From the NCBI GenBank assembly GCA_963971535.1, contig OZ020593.1:36165760-36229759 (forward strand): a stretch of DNA of 64,000 nt. Direction: 5' to 3'. Each line of letters opens with the position of its first letter. Positions within the stretch are counted from its first letter, which is position 1. Shown here one piece after another: positions 35,640-51,871 of the stretch. A program made the position numbers and the translations under genes. The notes under the pieces are model-generated. The model was not told where the DNA came from, ran no database searches, and was given only the letters and a program-made list of their open reading frames with translations. Source of the stretch: Notolepis coatsorum. Its lineage: Eukaryota; Chordata; Actinopteri; Aulopiformes; Paralepididae.

Positions 35640-35790
35640 CTTCCAGTGATGAAGCTAAGCTATGCTAACGGTGCGGGCGTTCCCTAAGCCTACTGCATGC
35701 ACAGAGACAAAAAAGGTATGTATCTTCTTGTCTAACTCCAGGGAAGATGTTAAATAAACTAATTTCCCAAAATGTTGGAGTTTTCCTTTA
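35640..35790. mobile_element. Half copy of the 292-nt-arm fold-back MITE
   Basis: CACTTCCAGTGATGAAGCTA, then AGCTATGCTAACGG, GCACAGAGACAAAAAAGGTA and GTCTAACTCCAGGGAAGATG match the right arm of 25278-25896, ending GGAGTTTTCCTTTAA. It is more diverged than the arms are from each other. Confidence 0.7.
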
Positions 35791-35791
35791 A

Positions 35792-35876
35792 CAATTGTGT
35801 GTATTGAGCCGTACTGTATTGTACCCATTCTGCAATCTGGTAAATAAGGTTTTCATTCATTCATTCATATACAGTA
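35792..35876 (+). mobile_element. LINE 3' tail with (CATT)n end
   Basis: CAATTGTGTGTATTGAGCCG, then TGTACCCATTCTGCAATCTG and a tail TTCATTCATTCATTCAT. It is the reverse of 7590-7765 and 36720-36850. Confidence 0.6.
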
Positions 35877-36302
35877 CTGCGATGCGTCGCAAGACTCGCA
35901 AGGCACTTCCGCATCCATTTTCACGCGGCTGCGTCACTAGTTGCCTTACAAGGAGCTCTTTGTTTTGTATGCAAATGACCTAGACGGGAATGCACATTCG
36001 AGTTTAAGACATGGTGTCATTCCCCAAGCAGATGTCACAGGTGCGACCATTTGAGCCACTTAAGACATATCTTACCCCGAAACTGTGATCGTTACCAAAA
36101 GCATGTTTTAGGTCCGGTAAAATACGACACTGTGATCGATACAAACGCATGTTTTAGGTTAAAAAAATACCAGCAGGTTACCTAAAATAGACCTTACCTC
36201 AGTCAGAAGGTACTCCAAAATGAATAAATCCCAGTCATTCCATGGCGATCGCAATTACTCGTGTATATTGGGCATGGCTATACGGGAAAGAATAGGTATG
36301 AG

Positions 36303-37505
36303 CAGTGTTGGGCAAGTTACTTTTAAAAAGTAACTAGTTACAGTTACTAGTTACTTCTTCCAAAAAGTAACTAAATTACTTACTCAGTTACAAATTATAA
36401 AAGTAACTAGTTACTTCAGAAAGTAACTATTGCGTTACTTTCAATATATATATATATTTTTACATAAACAACATACACAAATCTAAACTATTTTAATGTT
36501 GCTGTGGGACAAAGTGAGACTAGCCTCCAATCAAATGCCATGTATGTAGATATTATAATTACTATGTTTATATATTAGTGGATCATACAAATACAATAGA
36601 TGTTTTGGAACTTTTGATGTATTGCCCCTCAACAGGCCACAACTGGGCAACATTAAATTATGCTTGTTAAGCACTATACCAAAAATAAATAACAAATATA
36701 TACTGATTGATTGAACATTTTAATTAACAGATTGCAGAATGGGTACAATACAGTACGGCTCAATACACACAATTGTTAAGGGGATGCAGATCAGAGAAAG
36801 ACTTTCGTCTTGTTTACATCAGGGTCCCCCATTTTCAATTCATGACATACACAACATACAGATATAAGAATCTAATCTAATCATTCTAAACCAATCTAAT
36901 CATGACATTTAAGACATGCATGACATACAGATATATATCTCTGCGCACCAGACTGTGCTATTAAACCAGGAAGTGCAGCACTATGTTGAGCCCATAGATA
37001 TATATCTATGGTTGAGCCTGTCAGCAGTAGAGCCACTACTGCCCTGCGCTGCAACACAAGAGTGAACCGCTGTCTCACGCTGACTGCTCGCTTATTATGT
37101 TGTTCCGTTGGATTCGTTTTAGATTATTTGTACACTACACAGACCCGCGGTCTCCGCTGACTGAATCGCTTGTGTTGTGGCTCAGACTCTCGATGCGTTA
37201 GACCCGCCCACCTCTACCTTTGATTGGCTTACCATGACATTTTACTCAGCCTCAGCCAATCGTCAGCATGTATGCTTGGCTCGCGCACTGCCCACTAAAC
37301 AAGGAAGAACATATTATTGCCTCTCGGCGCAGAGATCTGTCTGATGAAAGAAACAGGTTCATTCATAGTAACGCGCCGCATTTTTTTACAGTAACGCTAA
37401 CGGCGTTATTAAGATTGGAAGAGTAATCCGTTAGATTACTCGTTACTGAAAAAACTAATGCCGTTAGTAACGCCATTACTTATAGCGCCGTTATTCCCAT
37501 CACTG
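36303..37505. mobile_element. hAT element (CAGTGTTGGG ends), 8-bp TSD
   Basis: The left end is CAGTGTTGGGCAAGTTACTT and the reverse complement of the right end is CAGTGATGGGAATAACGGCG. The termini carry AAGTAACTAGTTAC-type words. The flanks are GGTATGAG on both sides (36295-36302 and 37506-37513). It is 1.2 kb with no transposase frame, and it contains a LINE tail at 36720-36850. Confidence 0.88.
36720..36850 (-). mobile_element. LINE 3' tail nested in hAT
   Basis: TTAACAGATTGCAGAATGGG and the following GGCTCAATACACACAATTGT match 7590-7765 closely. Confidence 0.6.
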
Positions 37506-37796
37506 GGTATGAGGTACCAAATCTCCGACCAATTGCTATGTACTGATCCACTCCGAGGCGGAAGCAGCCGGAGGTAACTCAGTACTGGAAGACAACTGAT
37601 ATCCCCAGTTCAAAAGGTAGACGATACTGCCACCTGGCGGGATGTGCCAGCTAGACACAGGCAGCTCCGAGTGAGTGTTTAGAACAGAGATCAAAGGAAA
37701 AAGATCAAAGGATCCAAAAACGAGTATACTCGTTTTTGGCGCTCAAGCGTTGGCAACGAAACACGGGTACACTCATTGTTGGCGCCCAATGAGTTA
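37506..37796. mobile_element. Right end of a TTAA-type (piggyBac-like) element
   Basis: Contains CTGCCACCTGGCGGGATGTG and ends with CACTCATTGTTGGCGCCCAA then TGAGTTAAGG. This parallels the right end of 56707-57604 (GTTGTTGGCAGGAAATGAGT-TAA). The hAT at 36303-37505 appears to have split this older element. Its left end is unclear. Confidence 0.45.
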
Positions 37797-38149
37797 AGGC
37801 ACGTTGCCGTTCCCGGCTACAGTATCCATCTTCTTAATGGGACTGCTCAAAAGGGAGAGCAGATGGTAGGGTATTATTGCCATATATTTCATCCATTGAC
37901 TTCCCTTTTGGGACCACTCAGCGAAAACATTGTTTAAAAATATGGGGTTTAGTTTGGCATAGATGCATCGTAGATGCAATCCTCCCCCAATCCCCACCTC
38001 CCACACCAACACAAACACACACACACACACACTTTTATGTTGGCCTGTGGAACGGATGTTTTGAGTTGTGTTGAGTTTTGAGAACATTTGAGACATTGTA
38101 GATATTGCGTAACAGTCTATTAGGATGGAGCCGCCACAACACTCCCTTA

Positions 38150-38815
38150 AGGCGCTCCCATAGTCCAGCAGACTGTACACAGAGCAGACTCCGCGGAGGT
38201 CCGCGCGGACTCTTTGAGCCTTCATAGTCACGCGCCAGTTTACACAATTGTCCCCACGCTGTTCAACTTCTGTCATGTCGTCGTCATCCGATGTCAAAAT
38301 AAAGAGTATGTTATCTCCGTTTCCAATATTTCGATAATAAAACTGGCAGTTTTACGCACTTGAATAACAGGTATATAGGCAGCGAGATGCAATGTACCGT
38401 ATAGGCTTGAGGTGGACAGCGCGTGGTGCTGAAAAGACACGCATTGCATGAAATAAAAGCACCAGTTTTATTTCAAAATATTGGAAACGGAGATAACATT
38501 CTATGTTATCTCCGTTTCCAATATTTCGAAATAAAACTGGCAATTTTACACACTTCATTTAGAAAAGCCATTCAAACATCTCTCTTGGCACGGAGCGAGT
38601 GTTCAGAGTAAAATGCAGATCGGCGTCACATTAAATGCAGTTCGATGTCAACCAAAACGCTGAGCAGCGTTTTGTGTGACACCAAGTCAGCGGCGCGGAT
38701 GTCCGCGCGTCAGAAAATTGGAGCTTCGCACCTGTGGGTCTGCTGTCCGCTGAGATCAAAGCTCAAGAGTCCGCGCGGACCTCTGTGTACAGTCTGCTGG
38801 ACTATGGGAGCGCCT
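38150..38815. mobile_element. Harbinger-like MITE with TTA TSD and an inner hairpin
   Basis: The left end is AGGCGCTCCCATAGTCCAGC, continuing AGACTGTACACAGAG and GGTCCGCGCGGACTC. The right end is the reverse complement of the same text. TTA flanks both sides (38147-38149 and 38816-38818), matching PIF/Harbinger site preference. Inside, 38462-38498 and 38504-38540 form a 37-nt-arm hairpin with one mismatch and a 5-nt loop (TTATCTCCGTTTCCAATATT). No ORF of note. Confidence 0.8.
38462..38540. repeat. 37-nt-arm hairpin inside the MITE
   Basis: The arms CCAGTTTTATTTCAAAATAT... and the matching reverse complement differ at one position. A third, direct copy of the arm lies at 38308-38350, so the same word occurs three times inside the element. 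Confidence 0.85.
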
Positions 38816-38896
38816 TTAGTCAACAAATTAAATGGGTACAGAGGAACACTGAGCCGACCCACGCGGCTGGCCTCGGCTTAGCATAATAATGAGGGT

Positions 38897-39310
38897 CTTT
38901 TTTTTTTATCCACTTTTTCTCCCCATTTTCTATTTTTCTCCCATCCCAATTTCGTGTTTCCAATTCTTCCCTCCCCTGTCTTGAACGTTGCTAGACTATG
39001 CCTCCCACTGGTCGACTGTAGTGAGGATAGAAGCCTTGCATCACGTGTCCCCTCCGGTACACGAGGAGGCAGCCTGTCGGATCTTTTCACCGCAGCAGCT
39101 CAACCTCTCAGTGGCGAGGAGTAACGCGTGGGAGGCTCACGCTGCCCCCGACACTTCCTGTTTCCGCCGTACCGGCGTCACCGAACCGACCTGTAGGAGT
39201 CGCTGTCCACAACGTCCAATCCCCACCCACCGGCTTTCCCACCCTCTAACACTGCCAATTGTGTTAGTATGACGACCGGCCAAGCCGGTAACAACGCAGA
39301 GAGCTGGGCT
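38897..39310 (-). mobile_element. SINE-B, truncated head
   Basis: The tail is at the left (TTTATCCACTTTTTCTCCCC) and the body matches 1-270 almost fully in reverse complement (GTAACGCGTGGGAGGCTCAC; GGACACGTGATGCAAGGCTT). The right end stops at a GGTATCGAGCCC B-box-like segment, so the A-box region is missing or lost. Confidence 0.8.
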
Positions 39311-40443
<1,133 letters not shown>

Positions 40444-40529
40444 CTAATCCCTGCTTAGTTTTAGATATTTTGTGATTGCAATGTTTTATTGTTTTTTATC
40501 ATGCGTTCCATGTTTTCTCATAGAGATTA

Positions 40530-40640
40530 GGGATTAGAGTAAATGTATTGCCATTGCACAAGCACAAGTACAGAGCACAACACAATGAAGCTGTCTAACA
40601 AGAGTGCAAGGGAGCAGTATAAATAACATGTGACTATATG
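40530..40640 (-). mobile_element. LINE 3' tail
   Basis: AAATGTATTGCCATTGCACA, then AGCACAACACAATGAAGCTG, is the reverse of a non-LTR 3' end. It matches the flanks of the SINE-A at 19003-19287. Confidence 0.5.
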
Positions 40641-41049
40641 GAGTATATATGAGACATATTTACACAGTAAATATGCTAAGCTAATGTATGCACAGTATCC
40701 TACAGTATATGTATGTGTATATGCATATATGTATATGTATATGTATATGTATGTGTATGTGTATATGCACTGTATGTATGTGGTACAAGTATGAATATTC
40801 TGATAAAAAAAACACCGGTGGTTTAAATAATATGAATAGATATAGTTATTTATGCAGATATAGATTCATGATTATACAGTGTTATTTGAATAAACTATAG
40901 CTTGGATATATGTAGTAAAATGAAGGTAGGTATGAGTGTAAGACAGATGTCGGCAGTATCTATAGGCAGTACATACGTTTCACTGGGGGGAACGTAACAC
41001 GTGCAGAGGTTCACGCTATTTCCCCCAGAGTTTTCACAACGACCAGGAC
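40641..41049. other. Intronic sequence with ATGTAT-rich stretch
   Basis: An imperfect (ATGTAT)n run at 40685-40785. Otherwise nothing. Confidence 0.4.
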
Positions 41050-41200
41050 ACATACCCCCCCGGCTTCCCACCCGCTAACACTGCCAATTGTGTTAGTAGG
41101 GACGACTGACCAAGCCGGAGGTACCGCTGACAGCTAGATTCGATCCCAGAGTCTCTGCGGTGGTAGGCCAGTGCTTAGTCCACTGCGCTACCCAGCCGCG
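41050..41200 (-). mobile_element. SINE-B head fragment
   Basis: In reverse complement it reads GGCGCGGCTGGGTAGCGCAG (A-box-like), a GGGATCGAATC B-box-like segment, then AGCGGTACCTCCGGCTTGGT and AACACAATTGGCAGTGTTAG, matching the head of the other SINE-B copies. It ends after about 150 bp, so the 3' body is absent. Confidence 0.75.
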
Positions 41201-41439
41201 CCAGTAATGGATTTAACATAGATCACTGTTCGTTCGACCCGCCAGACAGCCACCATCCCGATCGACTACATCTGAAATCTCATATGAGCAAGTATAGCGT
41301 TTGCTTTGCGAGTCCGGGGGCTCCAGTTTTCCGCGGCTCGCTACAATTAAAATCCGAGAGTGAGCCTCCTGCTGAAGGAGGAGGAAATGTCCCATCGTCC
41401 TGTCACACATTATTTAAGATGATGTCAAGAAGCTTTTTT

Positions 41440-41610
41440 TTTTGGAATTAATGTGACAAAGACCAAGGGTATGTGCATTGACCTTAGACATCTTACTTAC
41501 TTAGTCATCACCCCAACCCTGTCAACACTACAATGAATGGTCAGGATGTAGAAATCCTGAGTCGTACAAGTACTTGGGCATTATGATTGATAATAAGCAG
41601 AGTTTATTTT
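41440..41610 (+). mobile_element. LINE RT-tail scrap
   Basis: NVTKTKGMCIDLR followed, in another frame, by ESYKYLGIMIDNK recalls the NxxKTK...YKYLGxxxD block downstream of the RT catalytic site in non-LTR elements. A frameshift lies between the parts, and only about 170 bp remain. Confidence 0.6.
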
Positions 41611-41800
41611 TTTATTTAAATTTTTTTAGGAAGCTGGCTCAAGTTCCTTGAATGGATTTATCCTTTTTCCTGTATCTGTTGGTATGCTTATCTCAATCTA
41701 AAACAGAAAAATGCATTAACAAAGGTGATCAAGGTATATATAGCAGTATCACAGGTACTCAACAGAAACGTCTGTCTGAAATGTATAACAAACTACCCCC

Positions 41801-41945
41801 TGCTGTATGACAGCACCCACCCCTTGCTGTATGACAGCACCCACCCCTTGTTGTATGACAGCACCAACCCATTGCTGTATGACAGCACCCACCCCTTACT
41901 GTATGACAGCACCCACCCCTTACTGTATGACAGCACCCACCCCCT
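41801..41945. repeat. 24-bp minisatellite
   Basis: Six copies of CTGTATGACAGCACCCACCC-CTTG. The length is a multiple of three, so frames stay open; these are not genes. Confidence 0.95.
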
Positions 41946-42154
41946 GCACCTATAGAGTTCAGACCTGCTGGTTTCCGCTTCAAATACCCACCTGCCAAAA
42001 CCAACAGATACATACGATTATTATCTTGTGTTATTACTGTTGTTTCTGCTGCTCAACCAATTGCCCCTCTGGGGACAGATACAGTTCTACTTGACTTGAA
42101 TTGGGTAGTTCAGCTGTCAAAAAACACCAGACAAAATACATGTCTTTTATTTTT

Positions 42155-42350
42155 GTATCTGGATTCAGATTCAGATTACTTTATTCACCATATTGTTTGT
42201 ACAAATGGAACGTGATTCGACATTACAGTGCATGATTTTTCACAAATAAGAACAACACAACAATAAATAAATAATTATAAAGTGCAAAAAAGGACAGAAC
42301 AGTGAGACAACAATAAGACAGTAAAGTAAAGTGCAGTGGAGAGATATGCT
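42155..42350 (-). mobile_element. LINE 3' tail
   Basis: Starts with GATTCAGATTCAGATTACTT and TATTCACCATATTGTTTGTA, which is a reversed non-LTR 3' end with a (GATTCA)n terminal repeat. Confidence 0.5.
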
Positions 42351-43166
42351 TTGTGTTTTTGCTGACATTATTTTTGCTCGGTTGCCCTGTTGGTTTGGAT
42401 TGCAGACTAAAGAGCCGCTGTCAAATTGAGCGCCCAGAAAAAAGTCTGTCAAAAGTCAGTCTGTCAAAAGTCAGTTTTTACAGTGGTCCCATTAATGTTA
42501 CATTAGTTTTGTGGCTAACGTAACTAGGAGCTGGGAATAAACCGTGTCATGGGTCGTGCTGAGATAGGACCCTTCGACAACATCATCGATGAGTATGAAA
42601 GGGCTAGGCGTCCAAAATAATAAACTTGCTGATTTCTGACCTGTATTCTATCATTCTGTTACCAGCGATAATTGGACATACAACTTACGAATGTGTTAGC
42701 AAGCTCGGCTGCATCGCGGCCCCCAAGAAACTCCAGATGGCGGCACCCGGAAGAGGACAGACGTCTAGCAAACAGCAGACACTGTTTCCTCCGCTATTCT
42801 CAACTGTAGTAGTCCAACTTGAGGAAAGTTGAATAAACAGTTGAGTGTGCAGTTCACTAGAGGTCTGCTGTCATCTGGGCGTCATCATCCAGCAGGGTTT
42901 CTCAGGGGACCAACGCAGCTATCCAGACACAGAACATGCTGCTTTTATGTACGATCATCCCTCGTCCTTCTCACAACAGAGCGATAGGATTAAGGTTGAA
43001 AACATCTGCAACGTTATCCTTTACATTTTTTGGGGGATCCCTAGCCTTATTTCCTACTCATTGATGATTTTGATGTTATTGTCTAACTACACACCCTCAA
43101 GGCCTCTACGCACCGCCTCAGATCCTATCCGAGCTCCTGGGGGGGTCATCAAAGTTTACATACATA
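42351..43166. other. Intronic sequence with minor LINE scrap
   Basis: At 43085-43148 the + strand reads YTPSRPLRTASDPIRAPGGV, a decayed piece of the same LINE C-terminus as 275-715. The rest is unassigned. Confidence 0.45.
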
Positions 43167-43650
43167 CATTTAAAAATCCTCATGTTCACATACAAAGCCA
43201 TAAACGGTCTCGCCCCAGCCTACATAAAAGAACTCCTGGTCCAATCAACCAGCTCCAGATCCCTCCGTTCTAACAATCAAATCTGCCTAAAAATCCCCCA
43301 CACAAGACTGGTGACAAAGGGAAACCGGGCTTATGCAGTCGCAGCACCGACACTCTGGAACAAGCTCCCACTCAACCTGAAATCTGCAAGCACCCTACGG
43401 ACCTTTAAGGCCATGCTCAAAACCCCCCTTTTCGCCATAAATAATCCATGAGCTCGTTTTTTTGTATGGTTGTATGCGTGGTGTATTATGTCTGTCTGTT
43501 TTATATCTGCTTGGTTGGACTGCCTGTTTTTTTTTCTTTTCAGTTTTTTCGTATTGTTCCTATCTTTTTTGTTTATCATTTCTCTCCCGGGATGCGCCCC
43601 GGGCCGATGTAACTATTGGTTGAGGGGCGCAATATAAATAAATGTATCAT
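43167..43650 (+). mobile_element. LINE ORF2 C-terminus and 3' end (L2-like)
   Basis: Reads FKILMFTYKAINGLAPAYIK, ELLVQS, then RAYAVAAPTLWNKLPLNLKS and LRTFKAMLKTPLF to a stop at about 43451. A 3' UTR ends AATATAAATAAATGTATCAT with an (ATATC)n tail. The C-terminal frame is intact. It is 5' truncated exactly where the fragment at 22944-23447 ends. Confidence 0.85.
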
Positions 43651-43654
43651 ATCA

Positions 43655-44028
43655 TATCAAAGTGAAGCAGGCTATTCTCAGTCCTCGCTCCACAATGGCG
43701 GAACAAACTCCCGATCACAGTGAGGACAGCTAAAACCCGGCCAATTGTCCGCCGTTGACTAAAAACACAAACAATATCTGAAGAAAATAAACCTCTTACT
43801 GTCTTTTACTATTATGTACCTTGCTACTATACTTATATTACTACCTATCATGCTAATATGTCTATAATAATATGCATTCAGAGTGTAACACTCAAGTTAA
43901 ACACTATTTGACGAACAATGCCACTGACCCTTAGCTGCCAGAGATGTACCCGGTCTGCTGACTTGTTTTGTAAGTGGCTTTGGATAAAAGCATCAGCTAA
44001 ATGACTAAATGTAAATGTAAATGTTGAA
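43655..44028 (+). mobile_element. LINE C-terminus and 3' tail (same family as 275-715)
   Basis: ILSPRSTMAEQTPDH-type decayed text and, in frame, LFSVLAPQWRNKLPITVRTA, then a 3' tail TGGCTTTGGATAAAAGCATC-AGCTAAATGACTAAATGTAA. The tail matches 28487-28540 reversed. Confidence 0.7.
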
Positions 44029-44491
44029 GGGAAGAGTCCTTTACTCTGAAATCAGTACTGCTACAAGGTAGAAATACAGCAACAACAAAGAAAATCAACA
44101 ATAAAAGTGTTTGTATTCACCGGAGCTGCCAAATGGTTGACAAAATTGCAGCGTGACACGTGTTGTACACTGATCTGTAACACGTCACTCTCTAACGGCG
44201 TTATCTTGTTGAGTCTGGCCTCAATGCTACACTCTGAGACGAGAGGAGGAATAAAACCCAGACATGCATGGGGGGGGGGGGGGGAATCAAATCAGTGTGT
44301 TTCTGTTTGATATCATAATCGCACAGTAATCTACCAGTTTAAAGGCTGAACCCCCACCCCCTGTCGGGGCCACATTTCACTGATAACATCGTGTCTTGTG
44401 GGTGGGGGGGTGGGTCGGTAGAGAGGAGGAGGCAATTCAATTTGGCTCTGCCACAAGCCCCACCAAACATTAAACAGATCACAGGGGAGGA

Positions 44492-44525
<34 letters not shown>

Positions 44526-44870
44526 GATTCGTATGAAATTGCATGGACCTTATTCCCAGCGCCGGGTTAGAAACCCACAGGAAGACAGCTGCTTCAATCT
44601 GCTCTCCCTCTTCTAATAGTTTAATGAATGCGGCAGCGCCGATGTTGGACATGCGATTCTGATTATTATCTGTTATCTTTTGGGACAAGATGGTGATGGA
44701 GAGAGACATAGACAGAGAGATAGAGAGAGACGGATATAGAGAGAGACACACACACACACACAGATGGAGATAGAGAGTGAATGGTGGAATGTCTTATTTA
44801 TTGCTCTGTTGGTACCTACTACCTTTTGTGTTCTCAGCCTCGGTCATGTCTGGTACAAAGAGTGAGTGAG
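44029..44870. other. Intronic sequence with poly-G tracts
   Basis: Two long G runs, at 44270-44283 and 44496-44522. Short (GA)n-like repeats lie at 44700-44760. No gene wording. Confidence 0.5.
44496..44522. repeat. Poly-G tract
   Basis: A run of about 26 G, unusual in length. It may form a G-quadruplex, and its length is prone to assembly error. Confidence 0.85.
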
Positions 44871-44932
44871 TGTGCGTGTGTGTGTGTGTGTGTGTGCGTG
44901 CGTGCGTGTGTGCGCGCGTGTGTGTGTGTTAG
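44871..44932. repeat. (GT)n microsatellite, short
   Basis: About 60 bp of GT with GCGTGC interruptions. Confidence 0.9.
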
Positions 44933-48165
<3,233 letters not shown>

Positions 48166-48222
48166 TGTATACTTGTATGCCGTGACAATTAAAACTCTTG
48201 ACTTGACTTGACTTGATGACCC
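48166..48222 (+). mobile_element. LINE 3' tail with (CTTGA)n end
   Basis: TTTCATTGTATACTTGTATG, CCGTGACAATTAAAACTCTT, then (GACTT)n, the usual closing sequence of a fish non-LTR 3' UTR. Confidence 0.5.
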
Positions 48223-48499
48223 ACTAGAAGTAACAATAACAATAATAATAAACTGTATATGTATAGACTATAGCACCTTTCATACAAGAATTCACAGCAG
48301 TAAGAAATACATAAAATTAGCACATAATTGGCAGATCAAGAGCAATGCATCAAGTGCAGACATAAAATGAGGCATAAAATAAGCATAAATGTAGCATAAA
48401 ATAGACAGCAGCAAAATAGACAGAGTCAAGATAAGGCATAGAACATTCAATCACATACGTTTTCATATTAGGATCTTACATGTGTGTGTTTTTATGATC
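48223..48499. other. AT-rich sequence with AAATAAGCA-type repeats
   Basis: Includes GCATAAAATAAGCATAAA-type short repeats around 48360-48410, resembling a decayed LINE 3' region. Confidence 0.4.
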
Positions 48500-49205
48500 A
48501 ACTAGAAGTGTGTGGTGGTGTCTTTATGACCCACTAGAAGTGTGTGGTGGTGTCTTTATGACCCACTAGAAGTGTGTGGTGGTGTCTTTATGACCCACTA
48601 GAAGTGTGTGGTGGTGTCTTTATGACCCACTAGAAGTGTGTGGTGGTGTCTTTATGACCCACTAGAAGTGTGTGGTGGTGTATTTATGACCCACTAGAAG
48701 TATGTGGTGGTGTATTTATGACCCACTAGAAGTGTGTGGTGGTGTCTTTATGACCCACTAGAAGTGTGTGGTGGTGTCTTTATGACCCACTAGAAGTGTG
48801 NNNNNNNNNNNNNNNNNNNNNNNNNNNNNNNNNNNNNNNNNNNNNNNNNNNNNNNNNNNNNNNNNNNNNNNNNNNNNNNNNNNNNNNNNNNNNNNNNNNN
48901 NNNNNNNNNNNNNNNNNNNNNNNNNNNNNNNNNNNNNNNNNNNNNNNNNNNNNNNNNNNNNNNNNNNNNNNNNNNNNNNNNNNNNNNNNNNNNNNNNNNN
49001 GTGTCTTTAGACCCACTAGAAGTGTGTGGTGGTGTATTTATGACCCACTAGAAGTATGTGGTGGTGTATTTATGACCCATAGAAGTGTGTGGTGGTGTCT
49101 TTATGACCCACTAGAAGTGTGTGGTGGTGTCTTTATGACCCACTAGAAGTGTGTGGTGGTGTCTTTATGACCCACCAGAAGTGTGTGGTGGTGTCTTTAT
49201 CTGCA
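48500..49205. repeat. 32-bp minisatellite, with assembly gap
   Basis: Copies of GTGTGTGGTGGTGTCTTTAT-GACCCACTAGAA on both sides of a run of N. Some units lack a base (for example at 49009 and 49079), hinting at polishing errors or real variants. Confidence 0.95.
48801..49000. other. Assembly gap, 200 N
   Basis: A run of exactly 200 N inside the 32-bp array. A round number suggests a placeholder rather than a measured size, so the true array length is unknown. Confidence 0.99.
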
Positions 49206-49344
49206 GAGACTCCTCTCTTTTGCCTGGATTTCCTTTCTTTCTTTATATGTTGCTGTGTGACTTTCCTGGGCATCACCTTTGGGCAGCGAGCATGATGTAT
49301 CCCCTCCCTACTTACCATTTCCCCACGTGGAATCCACCGTATTG

Positions 49345-50265
49345 GATAAATGTGCTGCTAATGGGCAGCCTGTGGTTCTCTGCTCCCATTCCAAAAGAAA
49401 ACGGTGGCTCATCCACTTGTCAACAAAAGCAGCAGCACTGTATTTTAATGCCATTATTATGTCACACTTAACATACTGTCTGACTAGCTGGACACAAGCC
49501 TCCTGTACAACATTACGATCTGTACAGGTAGTTTACCATCAGGCTGTGAAAGTTCTGGACAGGAAAACAAACAGCCACCACCATTGTTATAGCATAGCAA
49601 ACCAGAACCTACTGAGCTGGGACAATCATGTCAAATTCAAAGATGCCTGCCTTACCTATAAAATCCTACATGGCTTGGCTCCTCCCCCCTCTGTACTTTC
49701 ATAAAACAGAAAGCATCTGCTGATAGATATGCCAGGTCTGTAGTCAGGGGGACTGTGTAGTCCCAAACAGGAGGTCTGCTTTTAGTCAGACAGCCTTTTC
49801 CGTGAGAGCAGCCCACACCTGGAACAGTCTGCCAACACGGCTCAGGGAGTATCAAAGTTACATCTCATTTAAAACTAACTTAAAATCATGGTTGAGAGAT
49901 GGTCAAGTGTGCGACCATTTTAACTGAGGGGTTGTATTTTAATGTATTTATTTGTATGTATTTTAGTGTATTGTAACCTATACTGATTCCTACTGTGTTT
50001 TAATTACTGTACTATGTTTTTTAACTGAGGGGTTGTATTTTAATGTATTTATTTGTATGTATTTTAGTGTATTGTAACCTATACTGATTCCTACTGTGTT
50101 TTAATTATTGTACTATGTTTTAATTATTGTTGTGCTCATGTCACCTGCCCCAGAGACTACAGTTGAAAATTAGCCAACTTGGCTAAACTGGCATATTTAC
50201 AGTCAAATGTTCCTTAATATGCACTGTCTCTGTATTTTAAACCAATAAATACAAATACAAATACA
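49345..50265 (+). mobile_element. LINE ORF2 C-terminus with duplicated 3' UTR
   Basis: The + strand reads KAAALYFNAIIMSHLTYCLT, then LRSVQVVYHQAVKVLDRKTN and FKDACLTYKILHGLAPPPSV. After a frameshift come FRESSPHLEQSANTAQ-type text and a C-terminal CDHFN stop. In the 3' UTR about 95 bp (TTTTAACTGAGGGGTTGTAT...) is duplicated in tandem at 49917-50016 and 50017-50115. It ends in (AAATAC)n near 50240-50262. It is 5' truncated. Confidence 0.8.
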
Positions 50266-51222
50266 ACGTTCTCTTGAACCTAAAATAGGTTTCTGTGGTA
50301 AGATTGGTATGTATCAAATAATGGCGTTTCGGCCTATCCAAACACACATTGTGGTGCTCTAGTGACACCTAGAGGCTGAAACTACTTAGTGTGCCTTAAG
50401 TCAACTAATCCAAATGAACTTTTAGTACTAAGAATGCCTTTTGTCAAAGAACATCCTACTTTGCACCTGCGGATCTCATTCATGCTCTGCTGTGTGAAAC
50501 TCGCAGAAAGGCCCTTGGGGTGGAAGCATCATATATCGGCACAATATGGCTGCCGCGGCGCTGACACACATTACAGTCCATGGTAGCTCACATCCACCGC
50601 CGTCAGATCTGCAGCCAGAGGCATTAGATGTATTAAGAAAACCCGGATTTTAATGCCATTGGAGATGCCGATCATTAAGAACCAGGTTCTCATCAAATTA
50701 GGTGCAGTGCCTGATTAAAGCTCAGGCGCTGATAGGTGATTAGGACAACTAATAGCTTCACTCGCATCTCTCTGATTTTTGTGAGTGAGGCTGAGAGGCG
50801 CACCAGAGGAACGAGAGTGTGTGCATTGCTACACCTGCCATATATGTCTTGCAAGTGTTTTTCCTGTATATTTACCCCCACGCCCCTCCCTCCACCAGCG
50901 CCGGTGACGGATAATGTTGTAGTTTATAGATGTGGCCGCGAGATGTTTACACTCGGCCGTTAAGAGCGACTGGGTAATTGTTTTGCCATGTTTTATTTCC
51001 CTGCTTAATCTGCCCATTGACATGGTCTCTATTGCCTTGAGATGCTATAGCGTCCAATCGATATCTTAGGGCCTCCAACGGCCTCGTATAACAGCACTTA
51101 TACTGGCCAGTATGCATCTTCCTCCTCTCCACTGAACATTATGGCTTATTTCTCTATTTTTTTCCTCCTTTCCACCTCTTTTGCCTCTTATCCTTTTTCC
51201 CTGTGACTCCACACACATTTCA
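50266..51222. other. Intronic sequence, unique-looking
   Basis: No repeat or gene wording recognised. Composition is moderate, and it may include conserved non-coding sequence. Confidence 0.35.
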
Positions 51223-51383
<161 letters not shown>

Positions 51384-51551
51384 CATCATCCGTTCCCGGT
51401 GACCTCACAGCAGAGACTTAGAGTCACAGATGAGTTGCTGTATCGATCGGCTCTGCCATATTTCCGCCGTATAGCGTATGATCTTCAATTGAAACCTTGC
51501 GGCCGGGGCACCTTGATACCATCTCCCCTTGTCCCGTTATGAATCCAATCT

Positions 51552-51600
51552 GAAGCCACAGACGCAGACACAGACACAGACACAGACACAGACACAGACT
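51552..51600. repeat. (CAGACA)n short array
   Basis: Seven to eight copies of ACAGAC just outside the TTA-flanked element. Confidence 0.9.
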
Positions 51601-51871
51601 TAGGGTGTGTTCACATCTGAAAGTCCGGACTATCCACGGAAAGTCCGGACTTTCTGGTGGACCAAATGTGAAAATGATACATTGTTTGATTTGGTCTGCG
51701 TTCACACTACCCTGTTTGGTGCGGATCTAATTTGTAAACAAAGGACATGCTGTCGCCAAGTCGTTCATCTATTGGACTATAGCACTCACAAACATAACAG
51801 TTGCAGACAGCGTCTCTTGTGATAAAGCAGAGAGATACTGTCATTACGAGCGTGGCGCAAGTCGACTAGAG

